DNA of 64,000 bases, from assembly GCF_011074955.1 (NCBI RefSeq), contig NZ_WUQJ01000019.1:62001-126000 (forward strand). The letters are read 5' to 3'. The notes below the pieces were generated by a model. That model searched no databases and was not told the origin of the DNA. It saw only the letters and a list, made by a program, of their open reading frames with translations. Positions 18,731-28,015 of the stretch are shown here, in pieces. This stretch comes from Marinobacter caseinilyticus (GTDB lineage Bacteria; Pseudomonadota; Gammaproteobacteria; Pseudomonadales; Oleiphilaceae). Positions within the stretch are counted from its first letter, which is position 1. The number at the start of each line of letters is the position of its first letter. Made by a program: the position numbers and the translations under genes.

Positions 18731-19846
18731 GTCGTTTTCGGACTCGGCCGATGTCGCTGCTGGCAGCTCAAGGGCCTGTATCAGGTCGTTTACGTGCGCC
18801 AGTGTCACCTCGAGCGCCTCTTGTTTTTGTTCACTGCCGGCGTTGGCGTGCGCGTCCAGGCGTTGGTCGAGTGCAGAGAAGGTGGCGGTCAGTGACTCAA
18901 GGACCTTGGGCTCCATGTTGCCTGCGGCAAACATCAAGGGCAGCAAGTGGTCGTTTAGCGCGGCAACCTGAGTTCGCATATTGTCAAAATCACTTCGGGC
19001 TAACGGTGCGTGCCATATCGGCATACCGTTCCGGTCCTCTCCATCTGGATGGGCAGACCACTGTGAGAGCGGACTTTGGACCATGGTTTTCAGGGCACGC
19101 CGGCTGGCGTTGAGTAGGTCAGCGCGATGTTGAACAACCGTTGTCAGTTCAGCCATGAGATGGGTTTGGCTATTTGGCTGACAGAGCACAGCGACATCGC
19201 GAGTCAGACGATGGGCAATCAGGCGCAGCAATTCAGCTCTACGTGTGTGTGAATCAACCTGGTCTTCCGGAACCTGTTCTTTACGGGTATAAAGCGCTGC
19301 GCGTTCCTTCGCACTCTGCTCGGCGCTGCCCCAAAGCATCGTCTCCAGAGGATGGAAGCCCAGTGTCAGGTAGTAAAAGTCGCTGTATTGGTGTTCCTCA
19401 CGCAAGAAATCCGGCGTCAACGGCACTTCGGAGTAGACCAGCCCGCTGCGTGGGTAGCCGGGAACCCGGTCAAGATAGCCAGGCAGCATCGGGTAAGCGT
19501 CAATACTATCCCGGTCGTCGCGAATGTGCAGCGGTTGCGTGCCCGCCACAGTATAGAGCGCCATGAGCTGAGTGTAGTCGCGGTGCGCCGCTGCCCACTG
19601 GGTCTGGGCAGCGGTCAGGGTATCGGCATCGGGATTGTCCAGAAACTCAGCGGTGCTGTCCTTCAAGACAACCGTTGCGTCGCACACCTTGCCGGTTTGG
19701 GCCATCACTTCGTTACGAATCGCCTCCGGAAACGGCTCGGCAGAGGACAGGGTATCGTCGACAGTCGGTGTTGGCGGCTTTGGGGCATCGCAGCCGGCCA
19801 GTAGCAAAAAAGCTGAGGCGCTCAGCGATAAAGCCAGGTTTCGCAT
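18710..19846 (-). CDS. Imelysin-family (peptidase M75-like) lipoprotein
   Basis: The ATG at 19846 behind GGAG gives 378 residues and a lipoprotein signal peptide ending in the lipobox LLLAGC. The mature part is helical and carries GFHPLETMLWG, the GxHxxE imelysin signature found in EfeO-like and insulin-cleaving membrane proteins. The family binds metal, probably iron, in the periplasm; protease activity is doubtful for most members. No iron transporter genes are nearby. It follows the HAD hydrolase gene by 13 bp on the same strand, so the two are probably one transcript. Expression and function remain inference. Confidence 0.85.
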   Translation of the reverse strand: MRNLALSLSASAFLLLAGCDAPKPPTPTVDDTLSSAEPFPEAIRNEVMAQTGKVCDATVVLKDSTAEFLDNPDADTLTAAQTQWAAAHRDYTQLMALYTVAGTQPLHIRDDRDSIDAYPMLPGYLDRVPGYPRSGLVYSEVPLTPDFLREEHQYSDFYYLTLGFHPLETMLWGSAEQSAKERAALYTRKEQVPEDQVDSHTRRAELLRLIAHRLTRDVAVLCQPNSQTHLMAELTTVVQHRADLLNASRRALKTMVQSPLSQWSAHPDGEDRNGMPIWHAPLARSDFDNMRTQVAALNDHLLPLMFAAGNMEPKVLESLTATFSALDQRLDAHANAGSEQKQEALEVTLAHVNDLIQALELPAATSAESENDSEKTGQ

Positions 19847-19859
19847 TGTGCTGCTCCGT

Positions 19860-20516
19860 TCAGTCTCTGAGGGAGATGATGTCCCAGCTTTGGGCTTGGG
19901 CATAGGTTGACAGGGTCGGGTCTGGATCCACCGCAACCGGGTTTGTGACCCTTTTCAGTAGTGGCAAATCGTTATGGGAGTCGCTATAAAACCAAGCGCC
20001 GTCTAACGTCAACTGCTGATGGGACAGCCAATCGTCAAGCCGAACCACTTTGCCATCCTGAAAACTGGGAATGCCAGCAACACCGCCGGTGTACTGACCA
20101 TTAATCATCTCAGGTTCGGTGGCGATCAGGTGTTCAATGCCAAGCGCTTCGGCAACCGGTTCCGTCACAAAACGGTTGGTGGCCGTAATGATCATTAAGG
20201 TGTGGCCCTGGCTGCGGTGATGGTCGACGAGAGCCGCGGCCTTGCTTTGCATCATCGGGCGTATTTTCTTGTCCATGAACTGTGCTCGCCACCGGTCCAG
20301 CTGCGCCGGCTCGTGACGCGCCAGCGGCGCAAGTGCGAAGCTCAGATAACGGAGAATATCGAGGTCGCCGTTGACATAGTCCTGGTAAAAACGGTCATTG
20401 GCCTGACGATAGCTCTCGGCATCGACAATACCTTCCTCCACCAGGAACTCATTCCAGGCGTGATCGCTGTCGCCAGACAGCAGTGTGTTATCGAGGTCAA
20501 AAATAGCAAGCGTCAA
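19860..20516 (-). CDS. HAD-superfamily IB phosphatase (SerB-like)
   Basis: The 218-residue HAD hydrolase has motif I FDLDNTLLSGDSD at the extreme N-terminus. A Thr in motif II follows (MIITATN), and motif IV is FYSDSHNDLPLL. This IB subfamily includes phosphoserine phosphatase and histidinol-phosphatase-like enzymes, but the cap region does not define the substrate. Pseudomonads have the same gene divergent from rppH-ptsP, as here. It is separated from the imelysin lipoprotein gene by 13 bp and from the divergent rppH by 182 bp. Confidence 0.88.
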   Translation of the reverse strand: MTLAIFDLDNTLLSGDSDHAWNEFLVEEGIVDAESYRQANDRFYQDYVNGDLDILRYLSFALAPLARHEPAQLDRWRAQFMDKKIRPMMQSKAAALVDHHRSQGHTLMIITATNRFVTEPVAEALGIEHLIATEPEMINGQYTGGVAGIPSFQDGKVVRLDDWLSHQQLTLDGAWFYSDSHNDLPLLKRVTNPVAVDPDPTLSTYAQAQSWDIISLRD

Positions 20517-20698
20517 AGCGCAACTCCTATAAAGGCCGGCGGGAAAGGGCAGATGGCGGACGCCGCAACAGCCGCCCTTATATCTGAACTCAACAGTCTA
20601 ACATGCTGAAAAGATAACGGCTTAGTTTGCCGCCAGTTGGGCTTTCTGTAAGAATGAAGTCAACTTGGATTTATACCGACTTTATATAGGACTGTGCC

Positions 20699-21226
20699 GT
20701 GATTGATTCAGACGGTTTCAGACCCAACGTCGGAATCATTCTGGCCAACCACAGGGGTGAAGTTCTCTGGGCACGGCGAATAGGGCAGGACTCCTGGCAA
20801 TTTCCCCAGGGTGGCATCAAGCAGCATGAGTCACCTGAGGATGCGTTATTCCGGGAGTTGGGAGAAGAAGTTGGTCTGTGTGCAGCGGATGTCGATATCA
20901 TCAGCTGCACCCGCGGCTGGCTGCGCTATCGCTTGCCGAGACGGATGGTACGATTTAATTCGCACCCTGTGTGTGTGGGGCAAAAACAGAAATGGTTCCT
21001 GCTGAGGATGCTTTCGCCGGACGCGCAAGTGTGTGTTGATGGCAGCGACTCACCGGAGTTTGATGGCTGGCAATGGGTAAGCTATTGGTATCCACTCGGC
21101 CAGGTCGTGTCGTTTAAGCGTGAGGTGTACAGACGTGCGCTGAGAGAACTTGCGCCCAGGCTGTTTCGAGAGATGGAACAGGCCAGCCGGGGTGAGGGTC
21201 AGCGGCGATTACAGGATCATCAATGA
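20699..21226 (+). CDS. rppH: RNA pyrophosphohydrolase (Nudix)
   Basis: RppH removes pyrophosphate from the 5' end of mRNAs and so triggers RNase E-dependent decay. The 175-residue protein starts [15 protein letters not shown], matching the conserved RppH N-terminus, which fixes the GTG at 20699 as the start. The Nudix box [20 protein letters not shown] and the QKQKWFLL block are characteristic. It precedes ptsP by 15 bp, the arrangement seen in most gammaproteobacteria, and the two are probably co-transcribed. Confidence 0.96.
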   Translation: MIDSDGFRPNVGIILANHRGEVLWARRIGQDSWQFPQGGIKQHESPEDALFRELGEEVGLCAADVDIISCTRGWLRYRLPRRMVRFNSHPVCVGQKQKWFLLRMLSPDAQVCVDGSDSPEFDGWQWVSYWYPLGQVVSFKREVYRRALRELAPRLFREMEQASRGEGQRRLQDHQ

Positions 21227-21241
21227 CGAATTGAGCCCGCC

Positions 21242-23542
21242 ATGCTGAGTGTACTGCGAAGTATCGTACAAGAAGTAAACAGCGCCCGCGACTTGCAGGA
21301 AGCGTTGGATATTATTGTGTCGCGGGTTCAGTCGGCCATGACCACCGAAGTCTGCTCGGTGTATCTGCTGGATCCCGAAACCAATCGCTATATCCTGATG
21401 GCCACCGAAGGGCTGTATAAAAAAGCGGTTGGCAATGTCAGTCTGGGCCACTCTGAGGGTCTGATCGGTCTTGTGGGCTCCCGAGAGGAGCCGATCAACC
21501 TTGAAGATGCACCGTCCCACCCACGATATCGTTATTTTCCTGAAACCGGCGAAGAGCGCTTCCGGTCCTTTCTAGGTGTACCGATCATTCACCACCGCCG
21601 GGTGCTGGGTGTACTGGTTGTCCAGCAGCGAGAGAATTCCCGTTGTTTTGATGAAGGCGAAGAGGCGTTTCTCGTCACGGTATCAGCCCAGCTGGCAGGC
21701 GTGATTGCGCACAGCGAAGCAACCGGAGCCATCAGCGGCCTGTCGATGACCGGCGAGGAGACCCGGGACGTCAGCTTTAAAGGGGTTGCCGGCGCCCCGG
21801 GTGTTGCCATTGGGCAGTGCGTGGTCATCTATCCCCCCGCTGATCTTGATGCTGTGCCCGAAAAACAGACCGACAATATTGACCATGAGTTGCAGGTGTT
21901 CGGTGACGCCGTTACTGCAGTCAGAGAGGATATTGAGCGGGTGGCCGAGCGCTTGGCGTCGCAATTGCGGCCGGAAGAACAGGCGCTGTTTGAAGTTTAC
22001 CTGCGCATGCTTGATGACAACGCACTGCCCGGCGAAGTGGTTACGCGGGTCAAGGAAGGGCTGTGGGCGCAAGGCGCACTGAAACAGGTCGTCAATCAGT
22101 ATGTCCGCCACTTTGAATTGATGGGCGACCTGTATCTCCGGGAGCGGGCCGTCGATATCCGGGACTTGGGCCGACGACTACTGGCGCACCTGCAGGAAGG
22201 GGATCAGCAGGAAGTCGTCTACCCGGACAATACAGTGCTGGTCAGTGAAGAGCTGACCCCTGCGATGCTGGGCGAGGTGCCCAGGGGGCAATTGGTCGGC
22301 CTGGTGTCGGTGCGTGGCTCGGGAAATTCCCACGTGGCCATCCTGGCGCGCGCCATGGGTGTCCCAACCGTCATGGGCATGGTGGATATTCCCGTCAACC
22401 AGCTTGACGGCAAGGAATTGATTGTTGACGGTTTTGAAGGGCAGCTGTTTGCCTCACCGACCGCCGACCTGAGAACCTTTTATCAGGAAATCTACGACGA
22501 GGAAGCTGCGCTGTTTCGCGGCCTTGAAGCGCTGCGCGACAAGCCGTGCGAAACCACCGATGGCCATCGCGTGTCATTGCTGGTCAACACTGGTTTGATG
22601 ACAGACGTGGTGCGGTCTCTAAGCCACGGTGCCGAGGGCATTGGTCTGTACCGGACCGAAGTCCCGTTTATGATCAAAGAGCGCTTTCCCTCCGAGCAGG
22701 AACAGCGCCAATACTACCGCGAGCAGTTGGAAGCCTTCGCTCCGAGCCCGGTTACCATGCGGACGCTGGATATTGGTGGCGACAAGGCCCTGAGCTATTT
22801 TCCTATCCAGGAGGAAAATCCTTTCCTGGGCTGGCGCGGCATACGCGTAACACTGGATCATCCGGAAATTTTTCTGGTTCAGGTCCGCGCTATGTTGAAG
22901 GCCAGTGAGGGCTTGAACAATTTGCAGATCATGCTGCCCATGATCAGTAACATTTCTGAAGTTGAAGAGTCCTTGCACCTGATTTACCGCGTCTATCATG
23001 AGGTTCGCGAGGAAGGTTATGACATTCACATGCCCAAAGTGGGCGTGATGGTTGAGATTCCTGCCGCCGTGTATCAGGTTCGGGAGCTGGCTGAACGGGT
23101 CGACTTCCTGTCGGTGGGCTCTAATGACCTGACGCAGTACTTGCTGGCGGTTGATCGCAATAATCCAAGGGTGGCCCAGCTGTATCACTCGTATCATCCA
23201 GCGGTGTTGCAGGCGTTGGTGCGTATTGCTCACGATGCCCATTCTGTAGGCAAGCCGGTAAGCATTTGTGGCGAGCTGGCGGGTGACCCGGGTGGAGCGG
23301 TTCTGCTGATGGCAATGGGGTACGATGCCCTCTCCATGAACGCAGCCAGCTTGCCGAAAGTGAAATCCGTTATTCGCAGTATTGCCTTGGATTGGGCGGG
23401 TCAGCTATTGGAAGATGTTCTGCTGCTGGACTCCCCGCACGTTATCAAAAGTTGCGTCGATCTGGCGCTCAGGAACGCCGGGTTCGGGCGATATCTCAGG
23501 CCCGGTAAGGCCTCGGCGGATCTGCTAAGCCAAAATTCCTGA
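21242..23542 (+). CDS. ptsP: PTS-Ntr enzyme I (phosphoenolpyruvate-protein phosphotransferase)
   Basis: PtsP starts the nitrogen-related phosphotransfer chain (EI-Ntr to NPr to EIIA-Ntr) using PEP. The 766-residue protein has an N-terminal GAF domain (about 1-165), which in relatives senses glutamine or 2-oxoglutarate. The EI phosphohistidine domain follows, with His364 in GSGNSHVAILARAMGVPTV. The PEP-binding barrel comes last, with GIGLYRTEVPFM, GGDKALSYFP and SVGSNDLTQYLLAVDRNN. Length and domain order are normal. It lies 15 bp after rppH. NPr and EIIA-Ntr genes are not in the window. Confidence 0.97.
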   Translation: MLSVLRSIVQEVNSARDLQEALDIIVSRVQSAMTTEVCSVYLLDPETNRYILMATEGLYKKAVGNVSLGHSEGLIGLVGSREEPINLEDAPSHPRYRYFPETGEERFRSFLGVPIIHHRRVLGVLVVQQRENSRCFDEGEEAFLVTVSAQLAGVIAHSEATGAISGLSMTGEETRDVSFKGVAGAPGVAIGQCVVIYPPADLDAVPEKQTDNIDHELQVFGDAVTAVREDIERVAERLASQLRPEEQALFEVYLRMLDDNALPGEVVTRVKEGLWAQGALKQVVNQYVRHFELMGDLYLRERAVDIRDLGRRLLAHLQEGDQQEVVYPDNTVLVSEELTPAMLGEVPRGQLVGLVSVRGSGNSHVAILARAMGVPTVMGMVDIPVNQLDGKELIVDGFEGQLFASPTADLRTFYQEIYDEEAALFRGLEALRDKPCETTDGHRVSLLVNTGLMTDVVRSLSHGAEGIGLYRTEVPFMIKERFPSEQEQRQYYREQLEAFAPSPVTMRTLDIGGDKALSYFPIQEENPFLGWRGIRVTLDHPEIFLVQVRAMLKASEGLNNLQIMLPMISNISEVEESLHLIYRVYHEVREEGYDIHMPKVGVMVEIPAAVYQVRELAERVDFLSVGSNDLTQYLLAVDRNNPRVAQLYHSYHPAVLQALVRIAHDAHSVGKPVSICGELAGDPGGAVLLMAMGYDALSMNAASLPKVKSVIRSIALDWAGQLLEDVLLLDSPHVIKSCVDLALRNAGFGRYLRPGKASADLLSQNS

Positions 23543-23545
23543 TCG

Positions 23546-23570
23546 CAAAGCTCTAAATAAAGAGACTTTG
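23546..23570 (+). terminator. Hairpin directly after ptsP, possible weak terminator
   Basis: CAAAG+CTCT (23546-23554) pairs with AGAG+CTTTG (23561-23570) around an AAATAA loop with one bulged A, starting 4 nt after the ptsP stop. It lacks a T-tract, so termination would have to be Rho-dependent or the hairpin may only protect the 3' end. Confidence 0.35.
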
Positions 23571-23661
23571 TGTTACCACGCGACAACGCGAATAGGCTGT
23601 GAACTCTAATGAGGCCTGTTAACGTATACCGTACTGTTCATAACTGAATAAGAATGTGCCC

Positions 23662-24906
23662 ATGAATGCAACGCACTCGGACCTAAAAACGAAACCGCGC
23701 ATTGGCCTGGCCCTTGGGGGTGGTGGGCCGCTGGGTGGAATCTATGAAATCGGGGCGATGCGGGCACTGGATGAGGCATTGGACGGCATCGATTTTAATG
23801 AAATTGATGTCTACGTCGGGGTGAATGCGGGGTCGTTTGTGGCCGCAAACCTGGCCAACCAGATGACTACCGCGCAGTTGTGCCGGATTTTTGTCCGCAA
23901 TGAGGCAGAGGTTCACCCCTTTCATCCTGAGGTTTTTTATCGGCCCGCCTTACGCGAAATGGGCAGTCGACTGTTGGCAGTACCAGGACTGATGGCCAGT
24001 GCTATTGGTCGATTCGTCAACAACCCCTATGACCAAAGCTTGCTGGAGGCGCTGACCATTCTTGCCCAGGCAGCACCCGCAGGTTTCTTCGACAACGAAG
24101 GTCTGCACGATTATCTTCATCGCGCGTTCAGCATGTTGGGTCGAACCAACGATTTCCGCCAACTTAAGCGCAGCTTGTATATCGTTGCCGCGGATGTGGA
24201 GAGCACCGAAGCCGTTTGTTTTGGCGCCCCCGGCTTTGACCACGTCCCGATATCGAAAGCGATTCAGGCCAGCACGGCGTCACCGGGGCTCTATGTGCCG
24301 GTCAATATCGACGGCCGCTATTACGTGGACGGTACCTTGCGCAAAGGACTGCACGCTTCAGTCGCGTTTGAGGACGGTGCCGACCTGGTGTTTGCGGTTA
24401 ATCCCCAAGTCCCGATAGACGCCAGTGCCGCGGTGCGCTCCGGCTCTATGGAGCCGGGCGCTCTGACCCGTTCCGGAATGCCTAACCTGCTGTCACAAAT
24501 GTACCGCACCATGGTTTATTCCCGGATGCAGTCCGGGATTGCGCAGTACACGCGAGACTATCCTGACAAAGACATACTGTTGTTTGAGCCCACGCGAGAC
24601 GACGCCAAGCTGTTTTTCTCCAACGTTTTCAGCTTTCAATCGCGACGTATGGTGTGTGAACACGCCTATCAGATGACTCGGCGGGACTTGTTGAGTCGTG
24701 CGGATGAGCTTGAGCCAAGGCTTGCCAAGTATGGCATTCGTTTGCGTCGCGATCGGCTTGAAGACGAACAACGCACCATCAGCACCAGTCTCTACGGGGA
24801 AATGTTGCCGCTGTATGTTGCCAAAGGCCGTAAAAAACTGGCCCAAAAAAACGGGCTGAGCGCCCGCTTCGATAATGTGACCGATCTCATTCAAAAAGCG
24901 CTTTAG
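23662..24906 (+). CDS. Patatin-like phospholipase-family protein with Ser to Asn change at the nucleophile
   Basis: The 414-residue protein has the patatin fold landmarks: the glycine-rich oxyanion segment LALGGGGPLGGIYEIGAMRA (about 17-35), and the DG of the catalytic dyad in YYVDGTLRKG (Asp223). At the position of the G-x-S-x-G nucleophile elbow it reads VGVNAGSF, with Asn55 (AAT, 23824-23826) in place of serine. A single base change from AGT would explain it. Either the enzyme has lost lipase activity, or the neighbouring Ser58 has taken over, which is less likely. ATG 23662 is chosen; an in-frame GTG lies 6 nt upstream. The C-terminal domain of about 130 residues is unassigned. Confidence 0.85.
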   Translation: MNATHSDLKTKPRIGLALGGGGPLGGIYEIGAMRALDEALDGIDFNEIDVYVGVNAGSFVAANLANQMTTAQLCRIFVRNEAEVHPFHPEVFYRPALREMGSRLLAVPGLMASAIGRFVNNPYDQSLLEALTILAQAAPAGFFDNEGLHDYLHRAFSMLGRTNDFRQLKRSLYIVAADVESTEAVCFGAPGFDHVPISKAIQASTASPGLYVPVNIDGRYYVDGTLRKGLHASVAFEDGADLVFAVNPQVPIDASAAVRSGSMEPGALTRSGMPNLLSQMYRTMVYSRMQSGIAQYTRDYPDKDILLFEPTRDDAKLFFSNVFSFQSRRMVCEHAYQMTRRDLLSRADELEPRLAKYGIRLRRDRLEDEQRTISTSLYGEMLPLYVAKGRKKLAQKNGLSARFDNVTDLIQKAL

Positions 24907-24956
24907 AGCTGAGTGGAGAGTAGCGTTGTGGGGGTTAAGTTAATCGACTCCCCAAT

Positions 24957-25316
24957 TCAGTCCCTTGAACCACCCTCCGTTTCAAGACGTTGCAGGTAGG
25001 CCTGCCAGTAGGCGGTCTGCGCATCTCCGAGCTGGCGTAAGTATTCCCAGCTGAACAGCCCGGAGTCGTGGCCGTCACTGAAACTCAACTTGAGCGCATA
25101 ATTGCCCACAATATCGGCACCCGTTATCAAGACGCCTTTCTTGCCCGTTTGCAAAATGCCCGGGCCCGCTCCGTGTCCGCGAACTTCGGCAGACGGAGAG
25201 TAGACTCTAAGCAATTCGAAGGGCAGTTCATGCAGAACCCCATCAGGGTATTCGAGCCGCAGCAATCGGCTCTGTTTACGTACCCTGATGTCGGTGGGGC
25301 GCAGTCCTTCCGTCAT
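24957..25316 (-). CDS. DUF971 (GBBH-like N-terminal domain) protein
   Basis: The 119-residue single-domain protein has the fold found at the N-terminus of gamma-butyrobetaine hydroxylase: PTDIRVRKQSRLLRLEYPDG, ELPFELLRVYSPSAEVRGHG and a C-terminal GHDSGLFSWEYLRQL. Small DUF971 proteins follow hslU in Pseudomonas and relatives, as here with a 17-bp gap. The domain binds metal in some relatives; no function is established for the stand-alone form. Probably co-transcribed with hslVU. Confidence 0.88.
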   Translation of the reverse strand: MTEGLRPTDIRVRKQSRLLRLEYPDGVLHELPFELLRVYSPSAEVRGHGAGPGILQTGKKGVLITGADIVGNYALKLSFSDGHDSGLFSWEYLRQLGDAQTAYWQAYLQRLETEGGSRD

Positions 25317-25333
25317 CCTGAATTGCCCTTATG

Positions 25334-26662
25334 TTAGAGAATATAGCGGCTTAGATCTTCATCTTCCGCCAGGTCACCGAGTTTTTCGTCAACATACTCA
25401 GCCGTCACTTCGAACTTTTCTGTCACCTTATCGCCGGCATCAAACGACAGGCTTTCAAGCAAACGCTCGAGCACCGTATGCAATCGACGTGCGCCAATAT
25501 TCTCGGTGGTCTCGTTCACTTTGTACGCCACCTCGGCGATTCGTTCGATCGCCGCGTCATTGAACGTGAGTGTCAGGCCTTCGGCGGCCATCAATGCTTC
25601 GTACTGCTGCACCAGTGAGGCGTCCGGCTCGGTCAGAATTCGTTTAAAGTCATCCGGCGTCAGGGCTTGCAGTTCGACGCGAATCGGGAGCCGACCCTGG
25701 AGTTCTGGAATCAAATCTGACGGTTTTGTCAGGTGAAAGGCCCCAGATGCAATGAACAGGATGTGATCGGTTCGAATCATACCGAACTTGGTGCTGACGG
25801 TACTGCCTTCAATCAGTGGCAACAAGTCTCTCTGAACGCCTTCCCGGGACACATCGGAGGAATTGTTCTCAGAGCGCTTGGCCACTTTGTCAATCTCATC
25901 AATGAAGACGATGCCATTTTGCTCCACCGCCTGAATGGCCTCTTGCTTGATTTCATCTTCATTGACCAGTTTGGCGGCCTCTTCTTCGCGAACCCGCTTT
26001 AGGGCGTCCGAGACTTTCATCTTGCGGGTCTTGCGACGCTCGGAAGACATGTTGGAGAACATGCTCTGAAGCTGGTTGGTCATCTCCTCCATGCCGGGAG
26101 GGGCCATGATCTCAACACCCGCGCTGGGGTTTTTAAGATCCACTTCAATTTCCTTGTCGTCCAAATCCCCTTCGCGCAATTTCTTGCGGAACAGTTGGCG
26201 AGTGGTGGAGTCTTCGGCGGGCTTACTGTTCTCTTCAAAATTCCTCGGCGGTGGCAGCAGGGCGTCAAGAATGCGATCTTCCGCGGCGTCCATCGCCCGA
26301 TATTCGTGGCGCTTCATCGCCTTTTCGCGCAGCAGCTTGACGGCCATGTCAGCGAGGTCACGGATGATGGATTCGACATCGCGGCCCACATAGCCAACCT
26401 CGGTAAATTTCGTCGCCTCGACTTTCAGGAAGGGCGCGTCAGCGAGTTTCGCGAGTCGGCGGGCGATTTCCGTCTTACCAACACCGGTCGGCCCGATCAT
26501 CAGGATGTTTTTTGGAGTGATTTCTTCGCGCAGGTCGCTGTCCAGTTGCATGCGACGCCACCGGTTGCGCAAAGCAATGGCGACGGCGCGCTTGGCCTGG
26601 TCTTGACCGACAATGTGCTTGTTAAGTTCGTGGACAATTTCACGGGGAGTCATTGCAGACAT
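25334..26662 (-). CDS. hslU: HslU (ClpY), ATPase subunit of the HslVU protease
   Basis: HslU unfolds substrates and feeds them into HslV. The 442-residue AAA+ protein shows Walker [12 protein letters not shown], the pore motif in [19 protein letters not shown], Walker [15 protein letters not shown] and the sensor region [17 protein letters not shown]. It ends in DLSRYIL, the conserved C-terminal tail that docks into HslV. The I-domain between Walker A and B is intact. It lies 12 bp after hslV, the usual order, and is followed by the DUF971 gene. Confidence 0.98.
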   Translation of the reverse strand: MSAMTPREIVHELNKHIVGQDQAKRAVAIALRNRWRRMQLDSDLREEITPKNILMIGPTGVGKTEIARRLAKLADAPFLKVEATKFTEVGYVGRDVESIIRDLADMAVKLLREKAMKRHEYRAMDAAEDRILDALLPPPRNFEENSKPAEDSTTRQLFRKKLREGDLDDKEIEVDLKNPSAGVEIMAPPGMEEMTNQLQSMFSNMSSERRKTRKMKVSDALKRVREEEAAKLVNEDEIKQEAIQAVEQNGIVFIDEIDKVAKRSENNSSDVSREGVQRDLLPLIEGSTVSTKFGMIRTDHILFIASGAFHLTKPSDLIPELQGRLPIRVELQALTPDDFKRILTEPDASLVQQYEALMAAEGLTLTFNDAAIERIAEVAYKVNETTENIGARRLHTVLERLLESLSFDAGDKVTEKFEVTAEYVDEKLGDLAEDEDLSRYIL

Positions 26663-26674
26663 GGTGGCTCCGAA

Positions 26675-27205
26675 TCATTCGTTGGCAGACAGCACTTCAA
26701 GAGTACGGTTGTGGTTTGTGTAGATACAGATGTCGGCCGCAATATCGAGACCCCTCTCGACAATGTCTTTGGCGCTCAGTTCGGTGTTCTCCAGCAGTGC
26801 GCGGGAGGCTGCCTGCGCAAATGGACCACCGGAACCGATGGCAATCAGACCCTGTTCGGGCTCAATCACATCGCCATTACCGGTGATGATCAGCGACGCT
26901 GTTTTATCGGCCACGGCAAGAAGCGCCTCCAGACGTCGCAGGGCGCGATCCGTTCGCCAGTCTTTGGCCAGCTCCACCGCAGCGCGCGTCAGGTTGCCCT
27001 GGTGTTTTTCAAGCTGTGCCTCGAAACGTTCAAAAAGTGTAAAAGCATCAGCGGTGCCGCCGGCAAAACCCGCAAGTACCTGATTGTTGTAAAGTCGGCG
27101 CACCTTGCGCGCATTGCCTTTCATTACAGTATTGCCCAGGGATACCTGGCCATCACCGCCCATGGCAACACTGTCGCCGCGTCGTACCGAGAGGATGGTT
27201 GTCAT
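26675..27205 (-). CDS. hslV: HslV (ClpQ), peptidase subunit of the HslVU protease
   Basis: The 176-residue proteasome-like peptidase starts [10 protein letters not shown]; removal of Met exposes the catalytic N-terminal Thr. The following [15 protein letters not shown] and the [17 protein letters not shown] segment are family hallmarks. In gammaproteobacteria hslVU is commonly under heat shock (sigma-32) control; I did not find a convincing sigma-32 promoter in the 127-bp gap upstream. Confidence 0.98.
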   Translation of the reverse strand: MTTILSVRRGDSVAMGGDGQVSLGNTVMKGNARKVRRLYNNQVLAGFAGGTADAFTLFERFEAQLEKHQGNLTRAAVELAKDWRTDRALRRLEALLAVADKTASLIITGNGDVIEPEQGLIAIGSGGPFAQAASRALLENTELSAKDIVERGLDIAADICIYTNHNRTLEVLSANE

Positions 27206-27332
27206 GTCAGCTCCAATTGCCGGCGAATAGATTATTCAACCGATATGGCGGCTGTGGCGTGTTTTTCAAGGTGGGGGAGGGTAATTGGCCTCGGTCAGTC
27301 TCAGCAGTGTCATTCAGGGCCAGCCGCAGTGG

Positions 27333-27983
27333 CTAGCCCTGATCCTTTGGGATTTTCCGAACCAGCGGCTGGATGCTGATCGAAACCAGCTTATCGATCG
27401 CTGCATTCATCTGGCTGCGGGAGATGAACGGGCCTACGTTGACGCGGAACCAGATGGAGCCATTGTCCAGATCGATGCGATCGACCCGGGCACGCAGGCC
27501 CTGAAAGGCGATTTCTGCACGTTGCCGTTCAGCGTCTTTCTCACTTCGAAACGAGCCTGTCTGGACCAGATAAGTAAACGATTGTTTCGCCGGACCCGGA
27601 TCATAGGCCTCAACTTTTGGCGGAATTACCTCGGAGTCAGGCAGCATGTCGTAGAATCTGAACCCGGTCTCTTCTTTAGGTTTCTGGGTTTCGGTTGCTT
27701 TTGTGTTCAGTGGTTGCTGCTCAGGCTGCCCATCGTGTGCTGCAGGCAGTTTGTGCGGCGGCACCGAATTCAGGTAGGCAATAAACCCGATGAACCCGCC
27801 GACGGCGGCTAAAGACAGAATCCAACGCACGGATAAGCCTCCTGACTGTCGATGTTTCGCCGCCGGTGTTTTGGCGGCCGGCTTGGAATTACGCCTGGGC
27901 CTGTTACGACTCGCATGTTTGGATTGGACGCCTTTGGCGCCACCACCGGAAGGTCGGTTTTTTTTGGCGTAGTCGTGTGGCAT
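27333..27983 (-). CDS. SPOR-domain membrane protein (FtsN-like)
   Basis: The 216-residue protein has a basic, Ala/Lys-rich cytoplasmic tail (about 1-48) and a single membrane helix (WILSLAAVGGFIGFIAYL). A low-complexity periplasmic linker leads to a C-terminal SPOR domain (FTYLVQTGSFRSEKDAERQR to IQPLVRKIPKDQG). SPOR domains bind denuded septal peptidoglycan, so a role in division or septal cell wall is likely. The topology resembles FtsN, and this position between argS and hslV is conserved in pseudomonads. Whether it is the essential FtsN or a paralogue is unclear. Confidence 0.88.
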   Translation of the reverse strand: MPHDYAKKNRPSGGGAKGVQSKHASRNRPRRNSKPAAKTPAAKHRQSGGLSVRWILSLAAVGGFIGFIAYLNSVPPHKLPAAHDGQPEQQPLNTKATETQKPKEETGFRFYDMLPDSEVIPPKVEAYDPGPAKQSFTYLVQTGSFRSEKDAERQRAEIAFQGLRARVDRIDLDNGSIWFRVNVGPFISRSQMNAAIDKLVSISIQPLVRKIPKDQG

Positions 27984-28015
27984 GGGAGGACGTTACCTTG
28001 TATTCCACTCAGATT

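Noticed and set aside
24930..24953. GGGG...CCCC inverted repeat between the patatin-like and DUF971 genes as a terminator
   Set aside because: Only four clean pairs with a long loop and no T-tract; too weak to call.
26195..27379. 394-codon plus-strand open frame
   Set aside because: It is antisense to hslU and hslV, whose products are unmistakable; the translated sequence has no family features.
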